Positions 10,790-24,400 of a stretch of DNA of 64,000 bases are shown here, one piece after another. Origin of the DNA: Prinia subflava (Eukaryota; Chordata; Aves; Passeriformes; Cisticolidae); assembly GCF_021018805.1 (NCBI RefSeq), contig NC_086250.1:67467322-67531321 (forward strand), written 5' to 3'. Each line of letters starts with the position of its first letter. The first letter of the stretch is position 1. A program made the translations under genes and the position numbers. Below the pieces are notes generated by a model. The model had not been told where the DNA came from, searched no databases, and was given only the letters and a program-made list of their open reading frames with translations.

Positions 10790-11335
10790 GGGATTGGAGA
10801 AGTTCTATATAGTCCAACCTGTCAACTAGGTCATGGCACTGAGTGCCACGTCCGGACTTCCCATAAACATCTGCAGGGACGGTCACTCCACCGTCTCTCT
10901 GCGCAGCTCGTTCCAGTGTGGAATCACCCTCTGTGTGAAGAAATTCCTCCCCCTGTCCAACTTAAACCTCCCCTGGTGCAGCTTGAGGCCGTGTCTTCTC
11001 ATCCTTTTGCTGGTTGCCCGGGAGAGGACGCCTGCCTGGCTACATACACTCTCCTGTCGAAGTTGTAGAGAGTGAAAAGGTCCCCCCTGAGCCTCCTTTT
11101 CTCCAGGCTGAGCCCCGCAGTTCCCTCAGCTGCTCCTCGCAGGATTTGTGCTCCAGCCTCTTCCCCAGCTCCACTGCCCTTCTCTGAACCCCCTCCAGCA
11201 CCTCAGTGCCCTTCCTGAGCTGAGGGGCCAGAACTGGAGACAGGATTCAAGTTGTGACCACATTAGTGCCCATAACAGAGGGAAGAATCACACCCCTGGT
11301 CGTGCTGCACACATTATTCCCGATACAGGCCCTGG
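10790..11335 (-). mobile_element. CR1 LINE 3' fragment, 5'-truncated, upstream of MCM10 promoter
   Basis: Reverse complement of the CR1 3' end. Recognisable blocks on the plus strand include GGCACTGAGTGCCACGTCC, GAAGAAATTCCTCCCCCTGTCC, CAGCTTGAGGCCGTGTCTTC, GTAGAGAGTGAAAAGGTCCC and CTCCTTTTCTCCAGGCTGAG. The terminal 8-bp repeats are not obvious. Decayed, with no intact reverse transcriptase. Ends are approximate. Confidence 0.88.
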
Positions 11336-12462
11336 GTAAGCCTATTTAGCTGCAGAGTTGCCCGTGTCTGGGCAGAGTGGCCTCAGTGTTTGGTCACAGC
11401 AGGTGCCATCTCCATCTGGATAACCTAAACAATGTCAACACTTGTGTTACACCACCAAATTCAATCCTAGTTATTGTCACATGCAGTGGACAAAATTTTA
11501 TAGTTTGGTCAGTTTTTCTTTTAGTGCAACTATAATTCTGTGAAAAACATTTCTGAGGATGTTTTCAACAAGCTCATTGCTGGACTGCAGTTAGTAATGA
11601 CAACAAAAAGTAATCCTCGCTGTAGCATGAACATGAAGGTTTTAGTGTATTGTTGCTTTATTCTTTGGAGTTCCTTGCCCCTCCTAATTTGTATTATTGA
11701 ACCTGTTCTTTTATCTTTCTATGAAAACCTATTTCAACTAATGCCCATGTTTTCCTGTTAGCACTCCCATGCTAACATCCCCTCTCAAGGAAATCTCCTC
11801 AGATGATCCATTTTGACTTGACAAATTGCATAAGTTATTCCTTCTTCAGCCTTTCACATTGATTTTTCTGTGTTTTCATTAAGGTTAATACTTCTCAGAT
11901 GAAATCAGCTCTATTGTCATTCAGTTAGTCTGCTTCTGGCCTAGTAGTGTTTCCATCAGATTTTAATCATTGCAGAATCTGTAACTGTCACAAAGATCCC
12001 GTAATAAAATGGATTCAGGGTAAAAACAGCCCATAAATCCTACTGTCACAAGGAACCAATTAAAAGCCAGTAATAGATTGCATCTGCTAGGACTACTTGT
12101 AATTGATAGAGAAGGTTGCAATGAGGCTGATGAATACCTCTTCACAACAGCAGGCTCTTGTGTTACCTGAAATTGGATGAAGCTATAGATGAGCTATAAC
12201 AGAAAATAAGAATCCAGAGTCTAAAAGTGATAGTTTTTACAGTGACAACAGTTAACAGATAGTTAACAGTGACAACAAGCAAAGTAAAAAATTACTCTAA
12301 TTACAATGGCAGAAAAGGGATTGTCTCCCTTTTGTTGAGGTAGAAACACCTGGAAGGACAAGAATCCAACTAATCCAATAGAACAGTTGCCTCTACAAAA
12401 GCTTTTCAGACATCAGAATTTGCAATCCTGTTTCATTCTCCCAAGTATTCACAGACACAGAT
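11336..12462. other. MCM10-OPTN intergenic spacer
   Basis: AT-rich sequence with no recognised gene. Contains a small duplication around 12,238-12,283 (CAGTGACAACAG twice, with two GTTAACAG blocks between). Confidence 0.6.
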
Positions 12463-15400
12463 AAATTTATAATTGTAATAGATTTATTTTGATATGTGAA
12501 AATCCACTATACTCTTTTTTTAATTAGGTTACATCCATCTCAGTGCTTTCTACCACAATACTGTACAAATTCAAATGCTTTTATTATAATAAAGAAAAAT
12601 TAAGACAACATCATAAAAATTAACAATTCTATAAAACCAAGTGACTTGAGTACACCAGGCGCTACATATATCAGACCTAGCTGATCCGTTTTAAACCTTA
12701 CCCACATCTGGCTAAAGCAAGAAGTTACATAAGCCATCAAAAATCTAACATCAGATTAGTATGGTCACAAGGGCAGCAATGAAATGGCCATCTGGAGAAA
12801 GAGCAGGGTTCACTTCAAATGCACTATTCCATTTTGCTGAAATCTTCTCAAACAGCTTTTTTCATGTATTACTTTCCTGGTATATAGTATATAAGAGATG
12901 AAGTATTTACAAGCTCACATATATTGGAGATATATATATATATATATATATATATTTGATCAGCAAATCTCTCATCTCTCCTCTGACTTCAGTGATTCAG
13001 CCCCCTGTTCTGCAGAGTAGCCATAGAGCAGAGCACTTCAGGGGAATGTTCCTGAAAGCTTTCATAGCAGCAGACACACTGCGAGTTCTGTAGCACATCC
13101 ATGTTGTTAATCTATGAAAACTCCTTCCCTAAAGCAGATTACAACAAGATTAGTGACTACAGGGCAGGGGAAGAGTTTTCCCCTTTTCCCATTGTATTAA
13201 TAAGCAAACCCCTGAAAACATCCTTCATAGGTCATAAGAGCTGAGCATTATTTGAGCAAGAAGGAAAAAAAACCCAAAGTGTTTGGCAGGTGAACTTCCA
13301 GAAGACAAAGAATTGGAGGGCATCACTCAATTAATGCAGTCCATAACGTGAATCTGCAGTGTGTCCAAATCAGGTAGAATTTCTTCACATTTAGGACATG
13401 AATAAATTGAAATATTCCGCTGCTCTGGCCAATCTTGACTATTAGTTCCTGCAAGCAGAGAAGATAAATGATTAACTATTATATTACCTGATTTTGCTCT
13501 CTGGAGCTACCCAGCTGCCAGAATAACCACTGGAAAGCTGTCTGCAGCTAAAGCAAAGCTGGTTTAACCTGAACCTGACCCCGAGGGCTGGAGAAGGTGC
13601 TTGCAGTACCTCTTTGGTCGAGGTGAGGTGAGTGCTCCCGATCTGGCATCCTGGCTCCGTGGCGACTCTGCATCTCTGCCAGAGAAGCTCTGTGGATAAC
13701 AAACAAGTCAAAGGCTCTGAAAACAGACTCCTGTCAACTGGTCATGCATTTAGTTCAAAACTGCTGCTCAGAAACAGGACCTAGAAATGCCACTGCTTTG
13801 TGAGATCATGCCAGAGGTCTGCTGAAGTCAGCAGCTGGATTTGGGCAGCCACACACCTAGGGATCTAGGCACACTTCTCTGGAAAGTTCCAAGGACTCTC
13901 AGCTGTTCAGGGAAAACTGCCAATTTGCTTTAAGTAGAAAAGCAAGTTACACCATAAAAAGGACTCAGTGTACAGTTAATGTGAAATGTAACTTGATTCA
14001 ACTACTACAGTATTCAGAACTGTGTACTCACCGCTGCCTGCTGGAGAAGCAGCAGATATCCCTGGCACACACACAGCAATATTAGCTGCAGATTCACAGC
14101 TAAAATTGAGGCCAGAACTCAAAGACACTCACAGGGAGAATTTACCAAGCATGAATCATGTGAAATGAAAACTTACTAAGACACCCAACTAAGAACTAAC
14201 ACACTTTGCAGAGATTCTACCAGAAAATTCAGAAGTCAGCCAATTCACTTTTTTTTTCTCCTTTTACATTCAAATTAAGCAAGAAATATCTGCAAAGTTA
14301 TTTGCCTTTAGACTGAGATGCTCACAAGACAATGCTGGTCAACACCAGTACACAGAGTAACAGGACAGTGCAAAGGGACAGTTCAGCCAAAATCTGTTCT
14401 CACCGGCCAAGATCTTCAAAGTTTTGCTGGTCTTTTAGTAGGTATGCCAGCTGGACAGCCAACTGCTCCTTCTCCTCATGGATCTTCTCTCTTGCTGCCC
14501 TCTCAGCATGGAAATCAGAACAATAAACCTCCATCTGATCAGAGAAATGGAATCGGGCTGAAAATTAACTTCGACTGAACCATATTTGTGTATGTCAGAA
14601 TCACAAATGTGTGTCATAATCTGCATCTACTCAAAACACGCACACACTGCAAAGCCAAGACCTGCACTTCTCACAAGGTGAAGGAGACCTAACAATTTCT
14701 GCACTCTGTAAAAGATACTCTGAGTGTCTTACCTGGGACACAGGTATTGCCTCTGCTGTACAGAGGCAGAAACAAGGCACAGACAAGCAGTGAGGAGGTG
14801 ACTTGACTGATTACACTGACAAATCTGTGGTTCAGATAATGGAACCAGGCCAAGATTCCAGTTCTGTGCCTTAAATGTGAGGCAAAGCCTTTTTAGTCAC
14901 TTAACACACGCTGGTTTGAGTAAAATCATTCCTAAAACATATGCAGTGATTCTTAAGCCAGTGGTTCTAAATACACATCTACTCCCAACTTCTGTTTGTT
15001 GTGCCAGACTCCAGCATACACAGTTCCTCCCACAGAGCCCTAGAATATAGTGGGTAAAGGCTCTGCAGGGATCTGCAAGGCAAGCCAAGTAAGGGGAATT
15101 ATGCTTTGAAGTTGAGAAAATGTATTCAGCATTCCAGAGTGAGCCATTAATACCTCCTGGTTTCTGAATATTGGGTGGGAGAAGTAGCCAGTTTGTGAAA
15201 AAGAGATGATACCTGAGCACGGAGCACAGACATCGTTTCAAGGTCCTCCTCTTGCTTAGCAATTATCTGCTTCATTTCATCTATCTGGAGCTGCTTTGCA
15301 GCAAGGGCTTGTTCTGCCAACTCCACCTTTGCTGCCAGTTGTTCCACCACAGCTTTATCGACTCTGTCCAGCTGTAAAGAAGAACTGTGATTACGAGATG

Positions 15401-18400
15401 AACTCTGAATATGACTCTTCTCAAAGTGAAGACTCCTCCTGTCTCCTTCAAAAAGGTTCCCAATTCTGGTCACCAAAGGAACTTGACTAAGACAGCAGTG
15501 TTGACTGATATTTTATCTTGAAGATTAATTTTGAGCTTTCAAACTACATTGTATCAAGTTGAAAGACAACCCCCTAGTGGACACTGTAAAAGACCTTTTC
15601 CTAGTTTCTGAAATTACACAGAACAATATGACACTTCCATGGTGGTTCAGTTCCTAACAAGACCTCACTGAGGCAGACATTCTATTTAAGAATACAAAAA
15701 TATTTAAAGATTTACCTTCCCACGTTTTTATAAATGATGCTGCAGGAACACTGATGTATCTATCACACCTGTCTAAGGACTGTGCTGCACTGCACTACAC
15801 ATTAGACCTTACCCAGAAAACACCATGGAAGGTACTGATGCGTAGATAAAGTTTTCTGTAACTGACAGCACAGGATCTATGTTTATCAGAGCAGTGCTGC
15901 TATGTTGCATGTAATTATGTAGAAGGGATGACAGTTGTTTCCTGCCCAAATTTGATCCTAAAGATGTTCTCCCATCCTTTCCCCTTCAGTCCTAATTAAT
16001 TATGATTTCTTCTTGTGATGAGTTTACCTCTTTGAGTTTCATTTCATCAATTTTTTTCAATGCCTCAGTGAGTTCTGGAAGGAGTTTGCTGTATGAATCC
16101 TGGAGGTTGTTGTATCTTGCCCTGTTTATGACAAGAAAAGAGATTAAGGTTTGAAGCAACTCTTTGAAATTTAAGTAATGTTAGAACTTCAAAAAAAGCC
16201 ACTCCCAGCTCCTTGCAAATTAGTCTGCATTTCTGGTGAGAAAAAGTCATGCTCCATGTCTCAACATCTCTCTTCCGAGGAGTTGTGTGCTGCTCTATCC
16301 ATGGATTGGGGTGCAAACCAATGTCCTTACTGATCATCTGTATTTCATATTGAAGAATCCATCACTCAGTATTTTTATATGAAGTTCACAAATTCTGTTC
16401 AAAATGTAACACCCCTCTTAGGAAGACATTCAAGTCTTGTCTCAGACTTCAAGTGAAGGAGAATTTATCAGAATAACCAGACACAGACTCCAAAGATAAC
16501 GAGCAGCTTCTGCAGCAGCTGAAGATGTGTCATTCAGGAGGTTCAGCCTCTCTGAACAGCTTGGACTGACTTTTTCACACAGTCCATTACATGGACTGCA
16601 CATGAAAGGGAGCAGGCAGCCAAAGCAAACAGCCTCTCTTTACCTCAGCCTCACCACACACTTGACTTTCCTAATGCAAACATATTGTAGGGATTGCAGA
16701 CCTCTGCATTAATGTCCCTTTCCCAGCACTGTCACCATCTGACTTGTCCCTGCCCTCCAGGAAGTGTCCTCATTTACCCCTGCTAGTCAGTGGCACAGCT
16801 GTTGTCGCTTCTCTGCTTCCTCCATTTGTATGTCACACCTGGCTCTATTCCACCTTTGACTTTATTAATTAAAGAGGGGACAGCTCAAGTATTCCTAAGT
16901 GAGGGGTTCAGTAGATGAAAGAATACAGACTTCTGCTTCATAATCTACAAACACAGGATAGTTTCAAAGGATGCAAGACACAAAAGTAGTACTTCAGATT
17001 CAATTCCCCTTTGGCCAGGTTCCCTTGGACTTTGCTTCTTCACTGACAATACCTTCCCAGAATACAAAACCCAAGTCATACTCACTTTTCTTCATGTGTC
17101 TTGGCTTGTTCCAGCTTGACCTCTGCCTGCATGCTCTCCACCTGAAGTTCTAGCTTCTTGATGGTGTATATCAGCTGCTGCTTCTCCTCCAATTCCGATG
17201 CAGCAGCCAAGCTTTTTCTTTCCAGTACCTGGCACCTGATAGAAAAGAAAGAAAGGCTGATCTCTTCTGTTCACCCTCTCCTGATGGGTATTTCCCATGA
17301 GGCATATAGCAAAAAGGGTATTTGTATGGTTCACTTTACAGGCTTATTTTGATGAAGAATATGGAAAGACAAAAATCAGTCTATACACAACCATCAGAAA
17401 ACAAAGCTATAGAAATCAACACTTACTTTCTTAATATTATGAATCTCAAAGAAATGGCATTTGGCAGGAAACTAAGCAAAAAAAGTGAGAGTCTTGTAAC
17501 CCCTTTTATAACCTACACAATTTTCTTCAAAAGCCCAGACAACTCATGTGAAAAGGTTATAATCAAGTCCCTTGGCTTTTCCCCCAAAACAGGGATTGAT
17601 TATGTGAAGGAGAAAACAGAAAAGATTTTTCTTTACATCATGAAGGGTTAAAACCCAAATCTTATAATTCAAGGCACCGAGGTTCTATTTGTAGAACTAG
17701 GTTGGCAGCTCTGATTTTCTGACAATAGCCATATTTCTGCACTTCACCACTTACAAAGGAGCATTCTGAACCAGCACTTCTTTGAAACAGTTATTTAAGT
17801 TGATATTTGTAGAACTGGTGAGTTTCCCAAGATGGGAGTTGTCATACAAGTATGTACTGGATGTCATGACAGAACTTTTGCTCTTCTGAGCCTTACTTTT
17901 CTTGAAGTTTCTTCTGAATCAATTCTGCTTCTTTTAACTTCTCATGGGCTTCCTGAAGCTCTTTAAACAGAGCACAAACTTGCAGATTTAGGGTTTCTAC
18001 TTCACTGCCAACCTTTCAGAGAAAAAATAATGAAAATTACATATGGACAATTCAAGATAGTAAAGTTACAGGCTAAGAAAGATAAGCAGGAAGTCTCACT
18101 CCAGAGAAAACAGCCCAAGTTAGTTTGCACAGTTACAGTCTATACTCAGTAATAAGGCCTCATCTACAAGGCTTTACAATTATTCCACACAGCACCCCCT
18201 CATTGTTCCACTAAAGATCCACATTTTACCAGAGAGGCAGGTTACATGAGCTCTGCTGAAAAGAGCCTCTGAAGAAACACAGCAGTGTACATGGAAACAG
18301 CTGCCAGCACAAGCACAAGTGCTGACCTCAGTGTCCACTTCAATGAGGAGTGTTGGCACAGGCTGCAACTCAGGCAAATAGGAGATAAGAGCACTGGAAA

Positions 18401-21400
18401 ACATTAATTAACTGATACATCATCTGCTTTCCCTAGGAAGGGCATCTCTTGACCTGCAGACTGGTCTTGTTTAACCAACCCAGCCTTGTCCTGACCTTCA
18501 GAAGGGCATAGATCTCCAGCAGGTCCCATAGCATGTTGCCAAGTCCCGTGCAGCACTTTAGAACCTCACACACTTCACATACAAGCACTCTTAGTTGCCT
18601 GTATTATGCAGTTGCACTGAACCAGCATGGACCTCCAAGGCTATGGGATTGCACTCTCACTTCACACAGAACTTTACAGCTGCAGGCACACAAGTTCAAG
18701 CATCTGACTTAGATGAATTGCAACCCCAGCATTCTTTCAAATCTTAATTGAAAACACCAGGACTAAATTTTTGCCTGGAATTGTGTCTCAATCCAAGATA
18801 TGGTTATGCCTCATCATTTTAATCTCACTAGAAACATGAACAAACCTAAAGCGGGTGCCATATGAGCTCCACATTTAAAGTGTGTTTTACAGTGTGCTGT
18901 CACTGGATTCTGATCCAAAAGCCGATCTAGGCAGCAGTGAGGAATTCACACAGTCTAGATGATTTCTGGAGCTAGAAATAACTGTATTTCTCTCTGTTTA
19001 CTGGGCATGGCCAGGGCAATGTGGTATAACTGCAGTTATGCCAAGCCCCCCAAATACTTGGTCCCCAATCCCACCCCTTTGCAGTGGCTGGTGTAGTTTG
19101 GAACCACATCTAAGATACTTGAAAGTTCACTTCCATTACCTGTGCAGGACAATTTCCCCTTGCTCCCTGAGTGCAAGTGGAATTCTAGACCCTGAGGCTG
19201 GTGATCTCAACAAGTCAGCTGTATGTTGTTACATCTTGGCTGAGGACAGCTACTTACAGCTTCTGAACTCTCTTCTTCCTGTTCAGTTTGTGTCCCACTC
19301 TCCAGGCAGTTTCTGGTTTCCTTCTCCAGCTTTGACAGTCTGAAAAAGAGAGGAGCCAATAATGATGGATTTGGCTTTGTTTCAGGTGAGATTGTGACTA
19401 TACAAGGATTTCATTCAAGTGATGTACTCTCTTTATAACATCACAGCCACAAAAAATCCCACAAGGCAGAATGGAAAGCATGGACATGCAGGAAGGCCTG
19501 CACAATCATGGGGCTTGTTGAAGAACACAGGACATTGTGTACATTTAATTAAAATGGATGTGTAAATCTGCAGGTGTGGTGAAGGTCATGACATTCAGTC
19601 CAAAGGGACTGATCTTTGGTATAGTCCAAAAGTGCCAACTCTTTGGAAATAGGTCACTCTGTTCACTGAATCCAGTCATTAATACTGCCTCTGCTTTCCT
19701 GTGGTATTTTCAGGGGCTAAGGTTTCTAAGAATTGTTTGGTTATGGCTCATTACCTCTTCTAGGAAGACCACACAGAAGCAATTACTAGCAATTACAGTT
19801 TCATAGTAGCTAATGTCCAGGAAGCCTTACTCTGTCTCTGTGAAGTGGGGATCTGGAACTGCTTGGGGCATTTGCCACTCCTGAACAGCCGTGCTGATTT
19901 ACACCCACAGAACTGAGACAGACTTTCATACAGGTCTAACTCTCCCTCTTAGAAAAGTTTGGAATTAAACTTATTTTAGACATTTCTAAGGAGCTTTTGC
20001 AAGCTCCCACACTGCTAAATGTAGCCTGCCAATATCACGAAGAGGACTATAATCCTGTTTTAGACATAGGGATTTTGGTAAGGCCCCAAACAGAGATGAT
20101 TCATACAAAACCAAGTAAACTGTGGAGGAGTGAATGGAGAGAACAGCCTCAACTAGTCATCCTATCTTTCTGAATAACCCAGGGATAATTCAAACCCAAG
20201 AGGAAATGGGTAATTTGCCTTGATCTGTGGCGCTTCAGGAAATCAAAATAATAATAAAAGAGATTTCTTTTGCTCATAGAAGTGAACTGTGGTTTATCCC
20301 TATACAGACAACCACAAAATGTTATTACAAGCAAGTGCTCAGGAAATTCCCCATCCAAATCACACTGATATTTCAGCTTGTTGCTGATCATTCAGAGACT
20401 TGTAACTGCAGCAGCCCTGAAAGAAAATAGCTCCAAATGTTACAGTGCAGCTACTTCATACCTCTCTTTGTGATCCTGCAGCTCCTTCTCAAGTTTTTCC
20501 CTCTTCTGAGTTTCATTTCTAAGGCAGCAGAGCAGCTGGCTCACAGTTAGCTCCTCAGACTCCAAATTCTTCGATTCATCTGCAGATTTGCTCCTGCTTC
20601 AAACCAAACCAGACATAAATAACAGCTACCCCTTTAGCAGCACACTCCCTTAACCTAAATGCTGGGATCCAGTCTGAGAGGCCCCCATTTCACACAGTGG
20701 AAGCCAGTGCTCTGGGCAAAGGGCTCATTCCCAATTGCCAAGAGCCAAGCCATGACCCTTGTGTGTGCAAATGAAGGGCACAGCAACCCCTTCCCTTCCA
20801 GCTGAGGGAACAATTTAGCACTTAAGCAAGGAAAGCAAAAGCAGTCATGACAATACAAAACCCAATGCACTTATTCTGACCTATTTTGCAGCCCTTTCTC
20901 CAAAGTGCTGCTGTCTGTTCCTACAAGTAATATTTTTTTTGCAATAAAGCATGGAACATTTCTTATCTGTGCCTTGCTCCTTTATGGAAAAGAAAGCATA
21001 TACCACTAAAAATGATCATCAGAAATTACTTTCTTTTTCAGAAAAAAAACTCTTTAATGTTTCACTCTCGTCACATTTCATAGCTCTTTTCAAAATCATA
21101 TTGTGCTACTGTAAATTGAACCAGAACAAATATAAAGCCCAAAACAATAGGGTACGTGATAAAATATCCATTATATATATTATAAAATATCCATTATATA
21201 TTATATCCATTTTTACGGCCATCTAGACAGAAAGTCAAAATCCCCAAACTGTATGGAAGACAGGCAAGTTAGACTACACATTTGCAGTCTCAGCTGTAAA
21301 ACAGCATGTGTTAAAAATTCTGCTTTTGTAGTTCAGAAAAGAAAGCACAGCAAAGAGTCTTCTGTGTGCTTCTGAGAGCTAGAAACCTCTGGTGAGCAAA

Positions 21401-24400
21401 ATTCAATACCCAAAAGACAGTGTTCAGCCAGGATATTTTAAGTAAATAACTTTTATCAGGGGATTTTTAGTGCAGTTCTACCCTTACAGAAATAAATCCA
21501 TCCTGAGAGGATCACATTTCTTTGAACCTGTTAACAGCACCCATCTAAAGTTTCAGTGCTGGACAAAGACACGTGGTGACAGTGGAAATACTTGAAGAGG
21601 TACGTATGCACCCTGTTCTTGTAGATATGGCCCAGATTCTCCTCCAAAGGTAAGCAAGTTCCACAGGGAATGTCTTCTCATAATCAGTGTTCTCAAAAGT
21701 CACAGCTAACAACAAACTTAATACTTGTGGCTTGGTCAGCAGCTCTCTCAGTTTTGTCCACAACTATAACACACTTTTTTTTCCTCCTTCAACTTCCTAT
21801 CTGCGTGCTGAAGGACAAGTTTCTGTGATATTAAACTGAAGCACTGTTCTCCCCTACAGTGACATAGAAAGTGAAAACATGGAGCACAGCTTTCTGGCCT
21901 GCTATGACCTTAGCATTTTCTGTATCCTTCCCTTTCAAAAGCAAAGGCACAAAGTAAATAAGAGTTCAGCCAAAACCATCTAGCTGCTAAAGTGGACAGC
22001 ATCCAAAATGGAAAGCTGAACAGTATCAGATGTCTATGTCCACGAGGAGTAAAGGTTCAGCCAGGGGCAAGAAAGTCCCTTGTGTCCTGGAGCTGATGTA
22101 AAGATCACATTTTGAGAGGTAACCTGAACAGAATGCTGGTATTAAACCCAGTAACCTGAAAAGCAAGGACTATACTGCACTGTGTGTCTAACCCATCATG
22201 GATACACTTCATACCAACCACACAAAAACAGGGTCAGTTCTGAAAGGCTACAAGGCCTCTGACCCTTACCAACATCAGTATAATTGGGCAGAGGACAGAT
22301 ACTCTGTTAGATGGTCTCCAGTGATTAGGAGGGAAGAAGTCCCTGCAGCCTCTATCTCTGTCTTTTCTGTTTGGCCTCCCTTAAAAGCCTGAAGAATTGG
22401 CAAGTCAGAATGTCCATAAATGCCTGGCCAACTGGTCAGAATATGCACTCCCTCCTGTCAGCTAGTAAAATTGGATGGAAAAATGTGCTTCCACATGCTA
22501 GGAAGGTAGGGCTACTGCAATGGAGGGGTGCAAAGCCAAAGAAAAGAGGATTTTCTAGTGCATTCCTTATAGAAAGAAGTTCCCTTACATTGAAAACGAA
22601 ACCTGAGGCAGAAGTCTGAACCACACATATCACACAGGAACCTACGTACATGTAGACAGCAACATCACTGGGTATTTCACCACTGTTCTCCTGATGTTCC
22701 TTTGCAGTTCTATTTATTTCCCCTTCCTAGGAGAGAAAAAAAACACTATTAGCTTGGTATTTGGACTAAGCAGGACATGGTTTTATTTATTTGAGTTAAG
22801 GAATGAAGAAAAACAGGGAGAATTGCTATCAGGGCAATACAGATAAATAAAAAACTCCTACAGATCATCTTCATGTTTGGAAATGCTGAATTTAAATACT
22901 TCACATGCCTTTCCCCATATCTCTTCCAGCTTGATTAGAGAATAAAAACAACGAGATCTACCCTTCTCCATTCATCAGCAACTTCCACAGCCACTCTCTC
23001 CTGTGAAGATGACTGAGCACCACACAGCAAATCAATGGCACTGCAGGTGACTTTGAATATAAGCCTAGAAATCACTCTCCAGCTTCCTAAAAGAACCACT
23101 CTTCTTTCCCACTACAAACCCCACTCCTTGATCTTTGTAGCCCAAAGGAGAAACTGTCTAGCAAATAAAAAGGAGAAAGTAGCCCTGAGTTTTGTCTGAC
23201 AACTCCAAACAAATTTTAATTACATTTTTTAAATGTCTTGTTGCACATCTACTTTCTAGAGAGAGAATATGGGGAACAGAGGGATAGCAGAGACCTGCAT
23301 TTTCACATTTCAGTTTGCCTGTGAAAATTTTTTCAGACACAAGCAGAGTAAAAAAAGTACATTTTTAATGCCTCTAGGGAATACTCTCTAGAGTTTTGCA
23401 CTTAAGCTTTGTTTGTTTGCATCTCTACTTATCTGTCAGTTGGAAGTAAGCCCCATTCTCAAAAGAAAATGCCCCATCTGTGCACAGGTGTTGCCCCCTA
23501 ACAAAACATAGTACTGATGTTCCCAGAAATTCCAACTAAGACAAGACTTAAGATTTTTAACTAGTGCAATAGAGGCTATGAAATTAATTTACTTAGAGCT
23601 TTAAAGTGGAAGGACAAAAATTAATTCCAAGTCCTTTATCACCTTTACACTATCTTGTAATCCACAAGTGTTCTATGGCAGGTAATGTAAGAGACCAAAG
23701 AATTACAGAATTATTTAGGCTGGCACCTGGCTGCAGGTTACTGTATTCTTGTTATTCCCTTTACTTACATTCATCCCAATCTCCACAAAGGAATCCTCTG
23801 CTGAGATGTTCAGCTTGACCTGCAGCTCTGAAATGATGGCGAGCAGATCTGCCTTCTCAGCCTGCAGCCGCTGCACCTGGGACTTCAGCTGCCTCAGCTC
23901 CTTCTCAGGAGCCGTGCAGCCCTCCTGGGGTAAACACACCCTGCATTAGCCCAAAAAAGGGAACCAAAAGGCAACACCAGCCAAGCAGCACACAGTCTGA
24001 ACATAACAGTGTCCTACATCCCTGCTTTTCTGTTCAGGCTTGCCTGAAAACCCCACAGTACAACCCCTAAACTATGTTTTGGTTCACTCAGCAGCAAGAA
24101 GTCTAAACTGTGAAACCAAGTTAATCAAACACTGGGCATCCCACTGCTGGAAAACATGGGACTGGTTCTCTGAATGCACAGATAATTAAGATGTAAATTT
24201 TTGCCTGAATATATGCCTTTTGCTGCCATGCAGGGTATCAGCTAACCACCACAATTACTGCATTTTTTCACTCATGTCCTTATTCCTCTTTTACCAAATC
24301 TAACCAAGATTCAAGGGAGGAAAGACCACTAGGCTTTCCATACACCCCATTCTAAGCCTTTTCCCACCATCTAGCTTCTTTGTATCCCCTTTCCATGTAC

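Larger units (their letters stand above)
10090..10790. promoter_or_regulatory. MCM10: CpG island at MCM10 promoter
   Basis: A sharp switch from AT-rich flanks to CpG-rich sequence. The densest CpG is at 10,590-10,720; the C-rich repeat array fills 10,270-10,590. The island covers the inferred MCM10 first exon. Confidence 0.85.
12463..13326 (-). other. OPTN: OPTN 3'UTR
   Basis: Follows the TGA at 13,329-13,327. Two AATAAA hexamers on the minus strand (12,585-12,580 and 12,488-12,483); the second is followed by a GU-rich element (TCTGTGTCTGTG, about 12,462-12,450), so cleavage is inferred near 12,465. The UTR contains an (AT)n tract at 12,930-12,955. Confidence 0.75.

Noticed and set aside
10075..11068. 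Overlapping plus-strand open frames of 200 and 276 codons
   Set aside because: Pro/Arg/Ser repeats produced by the C-rich minisatellite, running on into an antisense CR1 copy; not a protein gene.
23698..23726. AGAATTACAGAATTATTTAGGCTGG, resembling a CR1 3' terminus
   Set aside because: Only about 27 bp match and the following bases do not continue as CR1, so chance or an ancient remnant cannot be separated.
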